The position numbers and the translations under genes are program-made. From positions 44,152,490 through 44,216,489 of the forward strand of contig NC_090709.1 in assembly GCF_040954835.1 (NCBI RefSeq): a DNA stretch of 64,000 nucleotides, written 5' to 3'. The first letter of the stretch is position 1. Each line of letters starts with the position of its first letter. The DNA is from Lepisosteus oculatus (lineage: Eukaryota > Chordata > Actinopteri > Semionotiformes > Lepisosteidae). Positions 22,681 to 33,642 of the stretch are shown here, piece by piece. The notes beneath the pieces were generated by a model. That model saw only the letters and a program-made list of their open reading frames with translations, was not told the DNA's origin and made no database searches.

Positions 22681-23088
22681 TAAACTTATTTGGCGAGCAT
22701 GGACCTCTGAGAAGGAGTCTGAATCCATCAAGAAGACAGGAATTCTAATATCGCACTGCCGTCTTGTGTACAAAATATTTGTTCAGCTCTAACGTCTGTG
22801 TGCATTGACAAGGCATCTCAAAAGGACATATTAAATAAGAAAATGATCCTTTCTGTTACCATTCCTGCAGTTGGAGCGTTGTTTCACCCTTTTACGTTCT
22901 ACAATATTTACAGACAAGGTTTTATCACTGGAGTTGTACAGAACAAGTGTGCATCAGTCCATGAAAATCATCAGTACTGCTGTTTTACTATGCATAGTTT
23001 AATCAAGAGCACTTAAAAGATGCAAAAGATGGATTGTGTTCTGTGAGCACCTGCACATCTCTAAGTCACTTCCACACGTGTCTATGTT
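22681..23088. other. module DNA, no gene
   Basis: The first part (tatttggcgagc, gagtctgaatccatcaag) continues the module of 16830-16890. Nothing else could be supported. Confidence 0.45.
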
Positions 23089-23160
23089 GGGGATGTAGCT
23101 CAGTGGTATAGTGCTTGTCTTAAATGTATGAGGTTCTGGGTTCAATCCCTGGTTTCTCCA
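23089..23160 (+). pseudogene. tRNA-Ala relic
   Basis: At 72 nt it has the tRNA-Ala frame: ggggatgtagctcagtgg, B box ggttcaatccc, and end tttctcca. The anticodon stem no longer pairs and the loop reads cttaaat instead of an Ala anticodon. Confidence 0.75.
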
Positions 23161-24799
23161 AGTGCTTTATGTTACTGTGCTCACATCGCAGTCTTCTGTT
23201 GAGTGAGAACTCTTTGCTCGTGTTCATAGAGAGCCAGGTTTACACAATTAAACTCGAAGTGCTACAGTGTTCTCTGAAGTTTTAAATGTACCTCCAAATT
23301 ATTTAGTTCTGTTAACTACCAAAGAATGTGAACTAATTTAAAGCCACATTCAGGAAATCCAGAGAACATCTTCACACTTGTCGTGGCTGTTGCAGAAAAA
23401 CCTCACCCGGGATGTTGAATCTCACCCGGGATTTCCTGAGAGATCATTCACTGAGTGAGTCCTCCCTCTGGACTCTGCACTGAGCTGAAAGCTGCGCGAA
23501 TTCCTCCCTGCGTGTCCTGTACTGTGTAGCACAGTGACAAGAACACCTTGAGTTTTTTTCTGTATGTGAAAGAAAATGCAAAAGAGCATGAAAAGTATTG
23601 ATGGTATAAAATATCCATGGTACAACTCGAGAAAGAACTGACGGACAAAACAATGACATTTGATGATTACAAGAGAAACACAACCGTCCTAATATGGGTT
23701 TGATCCTGAACACTTGTGTTAAAAGACAAAGCAAAGGATATAACCTGTAAATGTCTTCATGTCTTACAATTTCTTCCTTTCTTAATAATTTCTTACTATT
23801 GATAGATGCTTTTTTGAATTTTAACAGAATCACAATTACAGACATTTGGGGTTAAACTGTTATTCACATATTCACATATAATTATGAGACTCAAAATATG
23901 CCTGTCTTTTCTTTTTTCGAGGACAAATGGATTATTGAGGTGTAAAGATGGGTTCAAAACCAAAATCATCTGCTATTGCTGCTGTTTCTTCAAATCCTTT
24001 AATTGATCATTGATATCAAGGAATAATATTATACAAATTGTGGTTTTCTGTGAATTGCCAATTTTATTGTAACTACATCTTCGTTTACAGATGTCTTGCA
24101 TGTATCACAAGGTATTACAGATGCAGCAATTCAAAATGGGTGGGGTATTTCGCGGCATACCCCGGTGGGCGTGTCGCAGTTTCACGCAGTATCACGCGGT
24201 TAATCGCGTCATTTGACGTCATCCCGGAAACTATCCGGCGTCACCTTGTAAAACCGCCAGGGGGAGCTTAACCTCTCATGTACAGCATTTGAGCTTTTAA
24301 TTTTGAACTGTGTATTACAGCATGTTAATCATCAGTCATTAAAATGTTGGTATATTTTATGAAAGCAAGATTGCTCAGTTGGACAAAAGTACACAACCTA
24401 CCTTTATCAGAAATATTTATGCATCAAAGCCTTTACCGAAGATATTACTAATAGTATTAATAATGGATGACTTTGGACAAGCTGTATACTCAACGTATAA
24501 TTTCTTTAGCACATTTGTACAAGCACTTGGAATCTGTCCAAGCCATACTTTGTCAGGCATTTTGTTTTACTTCAACAGGCATAAAAACTTCCTTGCTTTT
24601 AACAGGGCGTTTCATAATTTCTAACTATGAAAATGATTTAAAATGCGACACTTATCATTCAACTAGAGCTCAAAATATCACAAGGATCCTCAAGAGCACA
24701 GCAAAGACTGTATTAAAAGATACTTGTATGTAGCAACGCTTTCTTTTCCGTATACCAGATTTTATGGAACCACTTCAGAGGGGTGTCAGCCAGTCAGAT
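23161..24799. repeat. duplicated module DNA with a CpG-rich patch
   Basis: Bases 23165-23240 and 23410-23720 match 17300-17690. Bases 23815-24060 match parts of 18720-18800 and 19440-19500. Bases 24140-24270 are a CpG-rich patch (cccggtgggcgtgtcgc) containing the palindrome TGACGTCA at 24214-24221. Bases 24330-24480 are an inverted copy of the 1827-1930 repeat and keep the empty site of the LTR at 965-1826. Confidence 0.55.
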
Positions 24800-24804
24800 T
24801 CCAG

Positions 24805-25560
24805 GAATTGGTACTTTAAAGGAAAAATACACGCCGGTATTCCATTTCTCCCTAACGATTTTAAGCATCGAAGTATATAACTAGCATGTGAAATAGCGTG
24901 TGAAAAAGTGGTAGTTTTAAGCTTTTCTGCTAATATAATATGGAATCGCGTATCTAAAGAATTTAATAACGATATGATTATATTCGTGTACTGCGACAGG
25001 GCTGTGTAGGGCTGTTTCGCCTCTCTCTTCATGCAACTTCCCTTGTAGCCTACTGGTCTACGTGCCCAACTATCAACTCACGGGTTGTGTGTTCAACTCC
25101 AGCTTGTGCAAACATTTCTTTGAAAAAATAGAATAGCGATATTATGGACAATCAATTGACTTTTATATTTCAAAATATCACAACATGATCGATTCTAAGT
25201 CATTTTTGATAACAATTAATAGTCACCTTCTTCCCTTCTGACAATGGTCCCTGTTTCTGCTTCCTGCTTCTAGTGTGTGTGTGTGCAATAGAGTAAATTT
25301 TTATAGAGAAATGCAGGCTGGACAGTATGCGTTACAATATAAACATTTATATTGATTTAAATCGTTTTCTGATTTAAATCGCAAATGCGAGTTTAATTAT
25401 ATGTGTTTTTTAATCATATTCAGGCTAATGCAACATAAATTGATACAGTATCTTTGTCTTCAAAGAATCTTAATAAACTTTCAGCATACCTTTCTACCCG
25501 TTTAGATTTATATTTCTTGGGATTTTGGGATCAAACATGGAAGGATTAGATTGTAATCAT
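24805..25560 (+). repeat. inverted repeat arm, left (partner 29445-30235)
   Basis: The segment reads as the reverse complement of 29445-30235 over nearly its whole length, with small differences. Shared words include ggtactttaaag at the outer end, atatggaatcgcgtatct, gggctgtgtagggctgtttcgcc and gttacaatataaacatttat. It contains a tRNA-like stretch at about 25037-25110. Confidence 0.85.
25037..25110 (+). pseudogene. tRNA-like relic of unknown type, left arm
   Basis: The stretch ccttgtagcctactggtctac resembles a D-arm, and gttgtgtgttcaactccagc a T-arm. The anticodon arm is not foldable with confidence. The partner at 29935-30005 keeps the better B box (gtgttcaaatccagc). The isotype cannot be named. 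Confidence 0.45.
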
Positions 25561-25847
25561 TTTTATTTTTCAAATATGAGATTGTATTTCTGAATGTTAT
25601 GTTACACCTACAGTAGTTCACTGCTTTAAATACATCGAATTAAGAAAGTTAGATGTAGCACTTTAGATATTTTTTTCTGAACCAGGGAAAATCTGATCAT
25701 GTTTCTCTATAACAATAATAAAAAAACTTTATTTTACATATCACCTTTAAAAGTGGCATCTCAAAGCAAAAAAGTAGATGGGAAAAACAGTTAAAAGGGA
25801 CCAAAGTAAATACCAGACAAACACAAACGTGTTTTTAATAAAATGCT

Positions 25848-25853
25848 TTTATT
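25848..25853 (-). promoter_or_regulatory. polyadenylation signal AATAAA of the BEN gene
   Basis: On the minus strand AATAAA lies about 125 bp after the stop codon of the BEN-domain frame (25976-25978), a usual distance for a 3' UTR. Confidence 0.55.
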
Positions 25854-25975
25854 CATTCAGCAGAGAGTGAGAGGGACATCCAGCAGGGAGAGACACACAC
25901 ACCGGTTTCCATTGACAAAATTGTTTTTTTTCAATTCCTCTTGTCTAACAGGAATGTTTTGTTGTGGACAGACTG

Positions 25976-27067
25976 TTAGACTAGAGGAAAAGAGCGCCTC
26001 CTTCTACGAAGCATTTCGTTGATCCGATCACTAATTCTTTTCCAGTCGCACGCAGTAAGGGTTGAGAATCTCCGATTCACCATGCTACTAATGGTTTCCC
26101 GGAGATTGCAAGGCAAGGCACTTTTGCCTCTGGACCCATCGAAATTTACAGACGTGGTCCACCCCCAGTAAATTTCAAAAGTCACAAGATTTCGAAACAC
26201 GAGGGCGGCGTAGCGGTCGGCTCTTGCTTTCCCGTTTATGCCGATGCACTGCAAGTACAACCCCCCCCTCCATCTCCTGAGTGATGGGAAACAGTTGGAT
26301 ATCTGGGAGAATTATTCGTCCCACTGGCGTCTGTGAATTCCGCTCTGTAAATGGTGCTTCCTGGGGGGAGATAGACGGCGGGGACAGCATCAACAAATTC
26401 CTGCGCGGTGGTGAGCGGAGAGGCCGGGATGGAGTGTCCTGAGGCGGTGTGTGCTCTGCGGGGGGCAGAGCTTCCGCCAGGCATTGCAACCTGCGCGGCG
26501 GGGAGAGGCACTTTTCGGGAGACAGCTGCTCAACTGTTTGACTGCTGGAACATACTGTCTCCTTCCTCTGCATTTTCAGGAGTGTCTCTAGCCTCCCAAT
26601 CCTCCCCAGTAATGCGTCGTACTGCTCCCGCTGCTGCCGAAAAGTCTCCACACAGGTGCTGCTTCTACAGGTTGGCACCCTGGCCAGTGGCCGAGAGCAG
26701 AGACCCACGGCCTGTGGCAAAATAACATAATTCATGTAAGAAATAAAGTCACACAGTAGTATTCATCAGTCGCGGAACAGAAGTCAAAATAAACTTTTCT
26801 TTTTTTCCCGTCTTACCGCTTTCTTTTTTACTGTCCTGGTGGTAGATTTCGAAGATCGTTTCGCCCGTGCGGTGTTTTCTTGAAGAACAGGCTACAAAGA
26901 AATAATTATAATTGAATTTAAAATTCAAAACGGCAATAATACCTTGTAATATGCGCTGTAATCGCGTATTTCAGATGAAGTCTGCTGTATTTGCTTACCC
27001 TTCGCTCTTTGGAAGCTGGGGCAGCAGAAGCACCCCGTCTCTTCCCCTAAAAGGTCTTGGTCTCCAT
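25976..27067 (-). pseudogene. BEN-domain protein gene, three exons, disrupted
   Basis: A BEN-domain protein is a DNA-binding chromatin factor. Three exons join in phase on the minus strand: 26999-27067 (donor GTAAGC), 26817-26891 (25 codons, PVLQENTARAKRSSK..., donor GTAAGA), and 25976-26711. Exons 1-2 give a Lys/Arg-rich, nuclear-signal-like N-terminus. Exon 3 starts AVGLCSRPLARV. It runs through a short coiled stretch (TFRQQREQYDALLGRIGRLE) and a Ser/Pro-rich linker, and ends in a BEN domain: CIGINGKARADRYAALVFRN, MVNRRFSTLTACDWKRIS, and the terminal NEMLRRRRR. Two faults are visible. An in-frame TAG lies at codon 7 after ATG 27065-27067. A run of eight G (minus strand, about 26266-26273) puts linker and BEN domain in different frames; seven G would keep them together. 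The run may also be a sequencing slip, and the true start may lie elsewhere. A second copy of the 3' end lies at 28625-29063. Confidence 0.75.
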
Positions 27068-27224
27068 ATTGTACTATGGTCGCTGTAGTGCAGGTTCGCA
27101 GTTTTTTTTTTGTGATGGGAGCTCACCCAATCCCTTGGTGTATTTATGCTATATTCACATGTACAGCTAGAATGTTCATTGTCTTGCAATGAAAGGTGGG
27201 TGCCTCTTGCCGAAGTCGGGAGAC

Positions 27225-27659
27225 TGTTAGGAATCCCTGGTGAGAAGATACACGGATCCTGTGCAGACGCAGGCACGGGTGATAGATGAGGCAGGCGAAC
27301 AAACCAGAACGAGAGGCAAGGTCGTAGTCAAAAGGCGAAAGGCAAGTCGTAATCCAGGAAGTTCACCGGTAGCAGACAGTCCGAGTCGAGAGGCGAGGTG
27401 CAAAGTCGAAAAGGCAGAAGGGGAATCCAAAAACCAGAATAAACGAGGTACGGGGGAAAAACGCCAGGTAGAGCTCTCAAGGAGTAGACTCAATACCGAG
27501 CAGTGGGAAGCAGGTGCAGATGGTTTAAATAGCAGTGCGCACCGCAATGAGTGTGCGCAGGTGGTTTAACTCATGCGGCGGCGTTTGTTAATAATCACCC
27601 GCTGCTGGGTCTGATTAGCTCGCTTACGCTTTGTTCTTGACTGCCTGGTTGTCGTGACA
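27225..27659 (-). mobile_element. solo LTR related to the 33-38 kb gypsy element
   Basis: This 435 bp segment begins tgttagga and ends gtcgtgaca on the plus strand. It is flanked by the 5-bp duplication GAGAC (27220-27224 and 27660-27664). It shares order and wording with the LTRs of the gypsy element (caataccgagca, ggcggcg, ctgattagctcgcttacg, tcgtgaca) in the same orientation, but is clearly diverged. It sits just upstream of the BEN gene's first exon. It is a fossil with no internal coding part. Confidence 0.88.
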
Positions 27660-27664
27660 GAGAC

Positions 27665-28330
27665 ATTAGAGGCTTGCCACACCCGGACTGTTAAACCAAC
27701 GCATTAGCACGTCAAACCCCATTGAGGACCCTGGCGCAATAGTTGTTTTGTCCCTTGATTTACTGATGTGCATTAATTAAATCTTGTCAGTCAGGTCTTT
27801 TTTTCTCTATTTGAATTGTCGTTTACACATGCACGACTTTAAAAGCTAGCAAGACAGGTTTCGATTCACATTAGCTGGCGAGCCTTGTTAACAAAAAAAC
27901 GAATAATAATGTAACATGCCACTGTTTGTTCATGAACAAAGTTATACTGAGATTTCCTTAGATACGCAATTAAAAAATAAATAAATAAAAATTTGAATCC
28001 CCTGCGGAACACATTCCATAAGAATCAGCGGTTTTACAGTATATATCGCCTTTAAAGGTGGCTTCTCAAAATGCTTTACAGGATAAAAACAACCAGAACA
28101 GCAACAACAACAATATTGTATTTCATTGCACTTTGAAAACCAAGTAATAACTTAACTATACGTGCAAACGTTTCATATGTTGCTGTTGTGAATGCCTGTG
28201 GAGCGTATCTTATTTGCCTTGAGTCCTGGTTATCTCTCTCCCCCTTCCCCCCTCTCTCCCTCAATTCAATTCAATTCAAGGTGTTTTATTTGCATGACAG
28301 ATGGGTACAATCAGTGTTGGGTATGTATAT
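27665..28330. other. AT-rich DNA with a LINE 3' tail
   Basis: No gene is seen. At 28260-28310 the text caattcaattcaattcaagg followed by tgttttatttgcatgac is, on the minus strand, a common fish LINE 3' end with a simple-repeat tail. Bases 28040-28085 (cgcctttaaaggtggcttctcaaaatgc) match a short repeat also found at 25740 and 28790. Confidence 0.45.
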
Positions 28331-28334
28331 TTTG

Positions 28335-29310
28335 ATATTTACACCCGGCGCGGCACCGAGGGAGCATCTGCATTTATAACTTAGTTTTTAAAATTAGTCA
28401 AGCAATATGAAGCATCTCCTTTTACTTTTAAGTCCCTTAAATACATTGAGCACAGCTTTCTCACCACTTAAGATTGCTTTTTGATACCATCCTTACAAAA
28501 AGCAGAAACTTTCCGATGACTCACAGTACAAGTGGAAAGATTACAGATTTTAATCGTCTTTAATTTTGTTACGTTATACGTTTTAGGAACATTTCATCTA
28601 AACAAACACCACAAAACTATTCTCGATTGTATTTCTGAATGTTATGTTACACCTGCAGTAGTTCACTGTTTTAAATACATCGAATTAAGAAAGTTATGTG
28701 TAGCACTTTAGATCTTTTTTTCTGAACCAGAGAAAATCTGATCATGTTTCTCTATAACAATAATAAAAAACTTTATTTTACATATCACCTTTAAAAGTGG
28801 CGTCTCAAAGCAATACTGTAGACCGTAAAAACAGTTAAAAGGGACCAAGGTAAATACCAGACAATCGCAAACGCGTTTTCAATAAAATTCTTTTATTCAT
28901 TCAGCAGAGAGTGACAGGGACATCCAGCAGAGAGAGACACACACACTGGTTTTCATTGACAAAACTGTTTTTTTTTCAATTCCTCTTGTCTAACAGGAAT
29001 GTTTTGTTTGTGGACAGACTGTTAGACTAGAGGAAAAGAGCGCCTCCTTCTACGAAGCGCTAGTTTAGTACTATAAAATACTATTAAAATCTGTAATCTT
29101 TCCACTTGTACTGTGAGTCATCGGAAAGTTTCTGCTTTGTGTAAGGATGGTATCGAAAAGCAATCTTAAGTGGTGAGAAAGCTGTGCTCAATGTATTTAA
29201 GGGACTTAAAAGTAAAAGGAGATGCTTCATATTGCTTGACTAATTTTAAAAACGAAGTTATAAATGCAGACGCTCCCTCGGTGCCACGCCGGGTGTAAAG
29301 ATCAAAATAT
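28335..29310. repeat. inverted repeat enclosing a BEN 3'-end duplicate
   Basis: Bases 28335-28555 and 29085-29310 are reverse complements (cggcaccgagggagc against gctccctcggtgccac; tgactcacagtacaagtgga against its complement). The segment between them (28625-29063) is a direct copy of 25575-26008. Confidence 0.85.
28625..29063 (-). pseudogene. truncated duplicate of the BEN gene 3' end
   Basis: The segment matches 25575-26008 in the same orientation, including the 3' UTR with its AATAAA and the last codons of the BEN protein (LRRRRRSFP). It breaks off right there, so only about a dozen codons are left. It is a duplication stub with no function of its own. Confidence 0.85.
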
Positions 29311-29444
29311 ACATTCGTCCCGGGCAGAGGCCGAAGAGTGCCCGGCTGGGGTGCGCGGGGAAGAGCAGGACAGGAGTGAAAGTGGTCAGGGCGGGGTTTA
29401 GGAAGGCGTACAGTCTGGGCAGGTATAGATTACACTTTTCTAAA

Positions 29445-30235
29445 ACGTATTTGAAAAATAAAAACGATTACAATCTAATCCTTCCACGTTTGATCCCAAA
29501 ATCCCAAGAAAAATAAATCTAAACGGGTAGAAAGCTATGCTGAAAGTTTATTAAGATACTTAGAAGACAAAAATACTGTATCAATTTATGTTGCATTAGT
29601 CTGATTATGATTAAAAAAACACATATAATTAAACACGCGTTTGCAATTTAAATCAAAACACGATTTAAATCAATATAAATGTTTATATTGTAACGCATAC
29701 TGTCCAGCCTCCATTTCTCTATAAATATTTACTCTATTACACACACACACACAATAGAAGCAGGAAGCAGAAGCAGGGACCGTTGTCAGAAGGGAAGAAG
29801 GTGACTATTCATTGTTATCAAAAATGACTTAGAATCGATCCTGTTGTGATATTTTGAAATATAAAAGTCAATTGATTGTCCATAATATTGCTATTCTATT
29901 TTTTCGAAGAAATGTTTGTTAAAAGAAAAGTCCAGCACCAGCTGGATTTGAACACACAACACGTGAGTTGGTAATCAGGCATGTAGACCAGTGGGCTACA
30001 AGGGAAGTCGCATGAAAAGAGAGGCGAAACAGCCCTACACAGCCCTGTCGCAGTACACGACTATAATCATATCGTTATTAATTTCTTGAGATACGCGATT
30101 CCATATTATATTCCCTTTTAATCAAATTAAAAGTATGCTTGTTGACTACGGTATCACGTTAGTTAAAGACTTCGATCCTTAAAATGTTTAGGGAGAAATG
30201 GAATACTGGTGTGTATGTTTTCTTTAAAGTACCGA
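29445..30235 (-). repeat. inverted repeat arm, right (partner 24805-25560)
   Basis: This is the reverse complement of the left arm, including the CA microsatellite (29740-29752) and a tRNA-like stretch on the minus strand at 29935-30005 with B-box-like gtgttcaaatcc. The arms together enclose the BEN gene, the solo LTR and the BEN stub. Confidence 0.85.
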
Positions 30236-30352
30236 GACCAGCCATATACTGTATGTTTAAGTTCCAAAATTAATATCGTTTATGGCCTTCACACTCGTTG
30301 CAGTATGCTCCTATTCTTTTTATGCTCAGGCACTAAGATTTCCCTTCAGTGG

Positions 30353-31345
30353 TGTAGCGGCGAGGCTTATTAATAAGAAAGAATTAAGTGTTCTGAGCCC
30401 AAATGAGGCCCCATTTCTCTGTTCATCTCTGTGGTTCAGCCACAGAGAAACCATTTATGCAAGGTGATTTAAGGTCCAAGGACAGCTCCCAAAGGGGGAT
30501 GCACTTAGCTAAGCCTGGCTATCATGATCAATGGTCATCCATTGGCGCCTATCTGTCTAGGGAGTGCCAGATGGACATCTGGACTGCATTCCTAAGTGTC
30601 AGGAGTAAGTGACTCATATCTCACCTTGATCTACCAATCAGGGACTGGTAGGGCCGAGTAACCCACGTGGGACTCTGATGCCCATGGAACTTTCAGCCAA
30701 TCAACGAGCTGAAGTTCCTCCAGGTAAAAACAGGCAACACAGAGGGCCTGAGAGATTCAGTGAGATTCAGTAAGATTCGGAGAATTCTGTGGACTGTTCT
30801 AAAGGGAATTCAAAGGAGAATTCCAGGGCAGGACAGCCTAGGAGCAGAAGGCTCCCAAGGGCAGGACATTCTCGCAGCGTGCCTCCTGACCATCCTGAGA
30901 CTCAGCCCGGACAACCACGGAACGAACAGTGTGTCCGAGTGCCAGAACTTTCCTTTGTTCTAAGAGTCTAGAGTGGAGGTTGCCAGAGAGTAACCAGCAG
31001 CAGGCCTCGTGAACAGGTCGGAACTGTGGACAGCTGAATCACTATTCAGAACTAGCTCTTCATCAGGAACGAACCGGTCCTCTTCCTGACTTGCTGGGAC
31101 CTACAGTCATCTTTTCTCCTGTGCACAAACTTTGCTAGTTAAAGCCAACACTAACTAGCCGGTCAGTGAGCATCTGCAGCGCACCGTCGCAAACCGCACA
31201 GCACAGCCTGGCACCGAGCCAGAGAGCGCGGATTGGACAGCAACAGCCTGCAACTGTTTCTTTGTGCCCGCAGGAGATCTGAATCCCCAGAAATTGGATG
31301 AGTATTCAAATTCAATGCATTACAGCTCGAGAATCCAATTGTTAT
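30353..31345 (+). mobile_element. LTR-like fossil, relative of 21297-22676
   Basis: The segment starts tgtagcggc like the minus-strand LTR at 22676 and shares gaggccccat, gtggttcagccacagagaaa, cacttagctaagcctggctatcatga and ctcgagaatccaattg in order. The middle part has diverged. The right border and target duplication could not be fixed, and it may extend past 31345. No coding domain is seen. Confidence 0.6.
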
Positions 31346-33134
31346 CCCAATTAAACAAGAGAGAGTGTGTCATTACTTTTCGTCAATGAAAAAATAATCT
31401 TTTCATGTTTATTTAAGTGTCCTTCTTTAGTTTGGATTGCATTAAACAACTCGCGAGTTATTGTTATGATTACTCTATTATCGAATCCTCAACTCGTTCT
31501 CTTTTTGTTATTTTGGGAACATTTTGACATGTTGCTTTTAGCCGTCGATACTGTTGAATTCACTCAGTTTGTAATGTAGGGTGCTCTGAACAAGTTAAAC
31601 TTTAATACAGGACAAATGTATTTCCCACAAGCTATACTGTAGTAGCTTTAAAAGTATACAATATCACACCATATGCATGTGGCATGTTTTTGTTCAAGTT
31701 AAGAAAAAACAGGACATTTGATTGCTGATTGCCTTATGTTAAAGGCCAACAATGACACCAGAAAACTAAAAGTTCCTTCCCCTCCCCAAGTAGAACTGTC
31801 TAATCTACATAAACACAGTGGGGTGTAACACCTAGCCTAGACTTTGTGAGAAGTATGGAGCTGCGTTGCATTAAAATGGCTGCAATGGAATATACATAGT
31901 AGGCAAAAGTTAATTTCAAGCTGAAAAGAAAAGACTCAACATGTCTCCTCTATACATCTTCCATTTAGACCATCCAATCATTTATTATTAATATCTTCCA
32001 TATCCCATTAAAATCAGAAAGTTTCTTACAAGTGTAAATCCAACTATTTTCTAATCGCTTTATCCAGGACAGGTAACAGTTTCACCAATACTATTTGGTA
32101 ACTTTTTACAATTGTCAGACTTCAGAATGCTTCAACTGATGTTTAAAGATATGACATAATATGCACTGTGTTAAAGAGCTATTGAGCACAGAACATCTTT
32201 ACACTTGTGAAAAGATTTGCACGTGCAGTTTGTTCTTATCTGTGTGAAAACAGGAAATATCGATGGAGTTTCAGAAAGTAAACAGAGGTATAGAACACCA
32301 TATCTCAGATGTTGAATAAATTCAAGATTGTGAAAACAGTGACAAATCACCCCAAACAAAATACAATTTTAGAATACAAGCAGTTTGAAATTATTAGTTG
32401 TTATTAATAAATCACTTAACTTTGAACATGTTGTGATATTTAGAAATAGCAACAAATCAATATAATTTACTATTTTAGTTTTTCAAAGAAATGTTTTTGT
32501 TAAAGGAAAACTCATGCCAGGAGCTGGGTTCAAACAAAGCTATAGCTGAAAAGGGCAGGCAGAATGTTTAAGTAATCATGGGTGAATGAGACAAATTGAT
32601 GCAGATGTTTAGAAAGAAAGTGGACTACAGTAATATTTTGAGCTTACAGCCTATCCAATGTTATTCATTATTAATCTTTCATATCACATTAAAATGAATG
32701 TTTTTTTAATGTAAGAGGAAATACACAATTTGTGTCCTCTATAACACTTCAGTGTACTGTTTAATCAGTTTAATGTTTAACAATGTAATACAAAGCTTAA
32801 ACTTATTAAATTGTATATGCCATTTAGACTGTTAAATTCTGTAATAGACAAAAGATTGTCCCTCAGCATTGACAGGGATTCAAAACCAGTTGTGTTTTCT
32901 GGCAACAGCCCAAATTCTGCACATGAGAGCTTTCATAGCTCCACCTGGTGGTTTTACAAGATATTCCACCCTACTTCGATACATCATGCTGTATCCTGCA
33001 GTTCTCTGCGGAACGAGCACTACGATTTACTGCAGCATACCTTGCACATTTTTAATGGTTGGATCTGTAGTTCTACTCAGTTTGGTGAATTCTTGATAAA
33101 CCAAACTGGTGCCCTCCCTCTAACTCACCATTCC
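31346..33134. repeat. no gene; second copy of the 1-2140 repeat
   Basis: Bases 31895-32010 match 80-200. Bases 32740-32945 match 1960-2095 (agggtgttttcttgcaacag against gttgtgttttctggcaacag). A T-arm-like gctgggttcaaac near 32523 is a possible tRNA relic. The rest is AT-rich with no supported gene. Confidence 0.5.
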
Positions 33135-33642
33135 TGTAACGATGCTCTGTAGAGGTGAAAAGGATCCGATGCAGATGCAGGAGTCGCAGGGAGGTAAGTA
33201 AACGTACCGAGCAAATCCAGGAGCTGAGCCGTAGTCCGAAGGCGAAGGTAAGTCGAGATCCGGTAAAGGCACTGGTGGCGAACAATCCAAAACGTGAGAC
33301 AGAATCGTACTCGAAAAGAGAGCTACAGGGTCAAATCCAAAACAGGCAATGATAGCAAACAATCCAAAGGGCGAGACGAGATCCGAAGTCCGAAGGCAAA
33401 AGGTGCAGGCAGAATTCCAGGAAGGCAAAAGAGGGGTGAGAACGCTAGGCTGAGCAACAAGAAGAGAACTCAATACCGAGCAACGGGAATCAGGTACAAA
33501 TGGTATAAATAACCCGGCGTGCCGCACGGTAGAGCAATTGCAGGTGTGTTAACTCGTGCGGCGGCGCTTGTTAGAAGTAATCCGCTGCTGGTGCTGATTG
33601 GCTCGCTTACGTGTTGATCTCCGCTGGCTGGTGGTCGTGACA
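33135..33642 (-). repeat. LTR of Ty3/gypsy element (3' LTR)
   Basis: This is a 508 bp LTR with ends TGTAAC...GTGACA on the plus strand (TG/CA). It differs from the other LTR at about 6 of 508 positions. The neighbouring plus-strand run cccccccc at 33646-33653 is the polypurine tract on the coding strand. Confidence 0.95.

Noticed and set aside
26408-26725. 105-codon plus-strand frame in the BEN region.
   Set aside because: It is antisense to the BEN exon, which has splice signals and a domain.
24790-30245. A complete transposon with long inverted ends.
   Set aside because: No target duplication was found at the outer ends, so it is kept only as a hypothesis in the findings.
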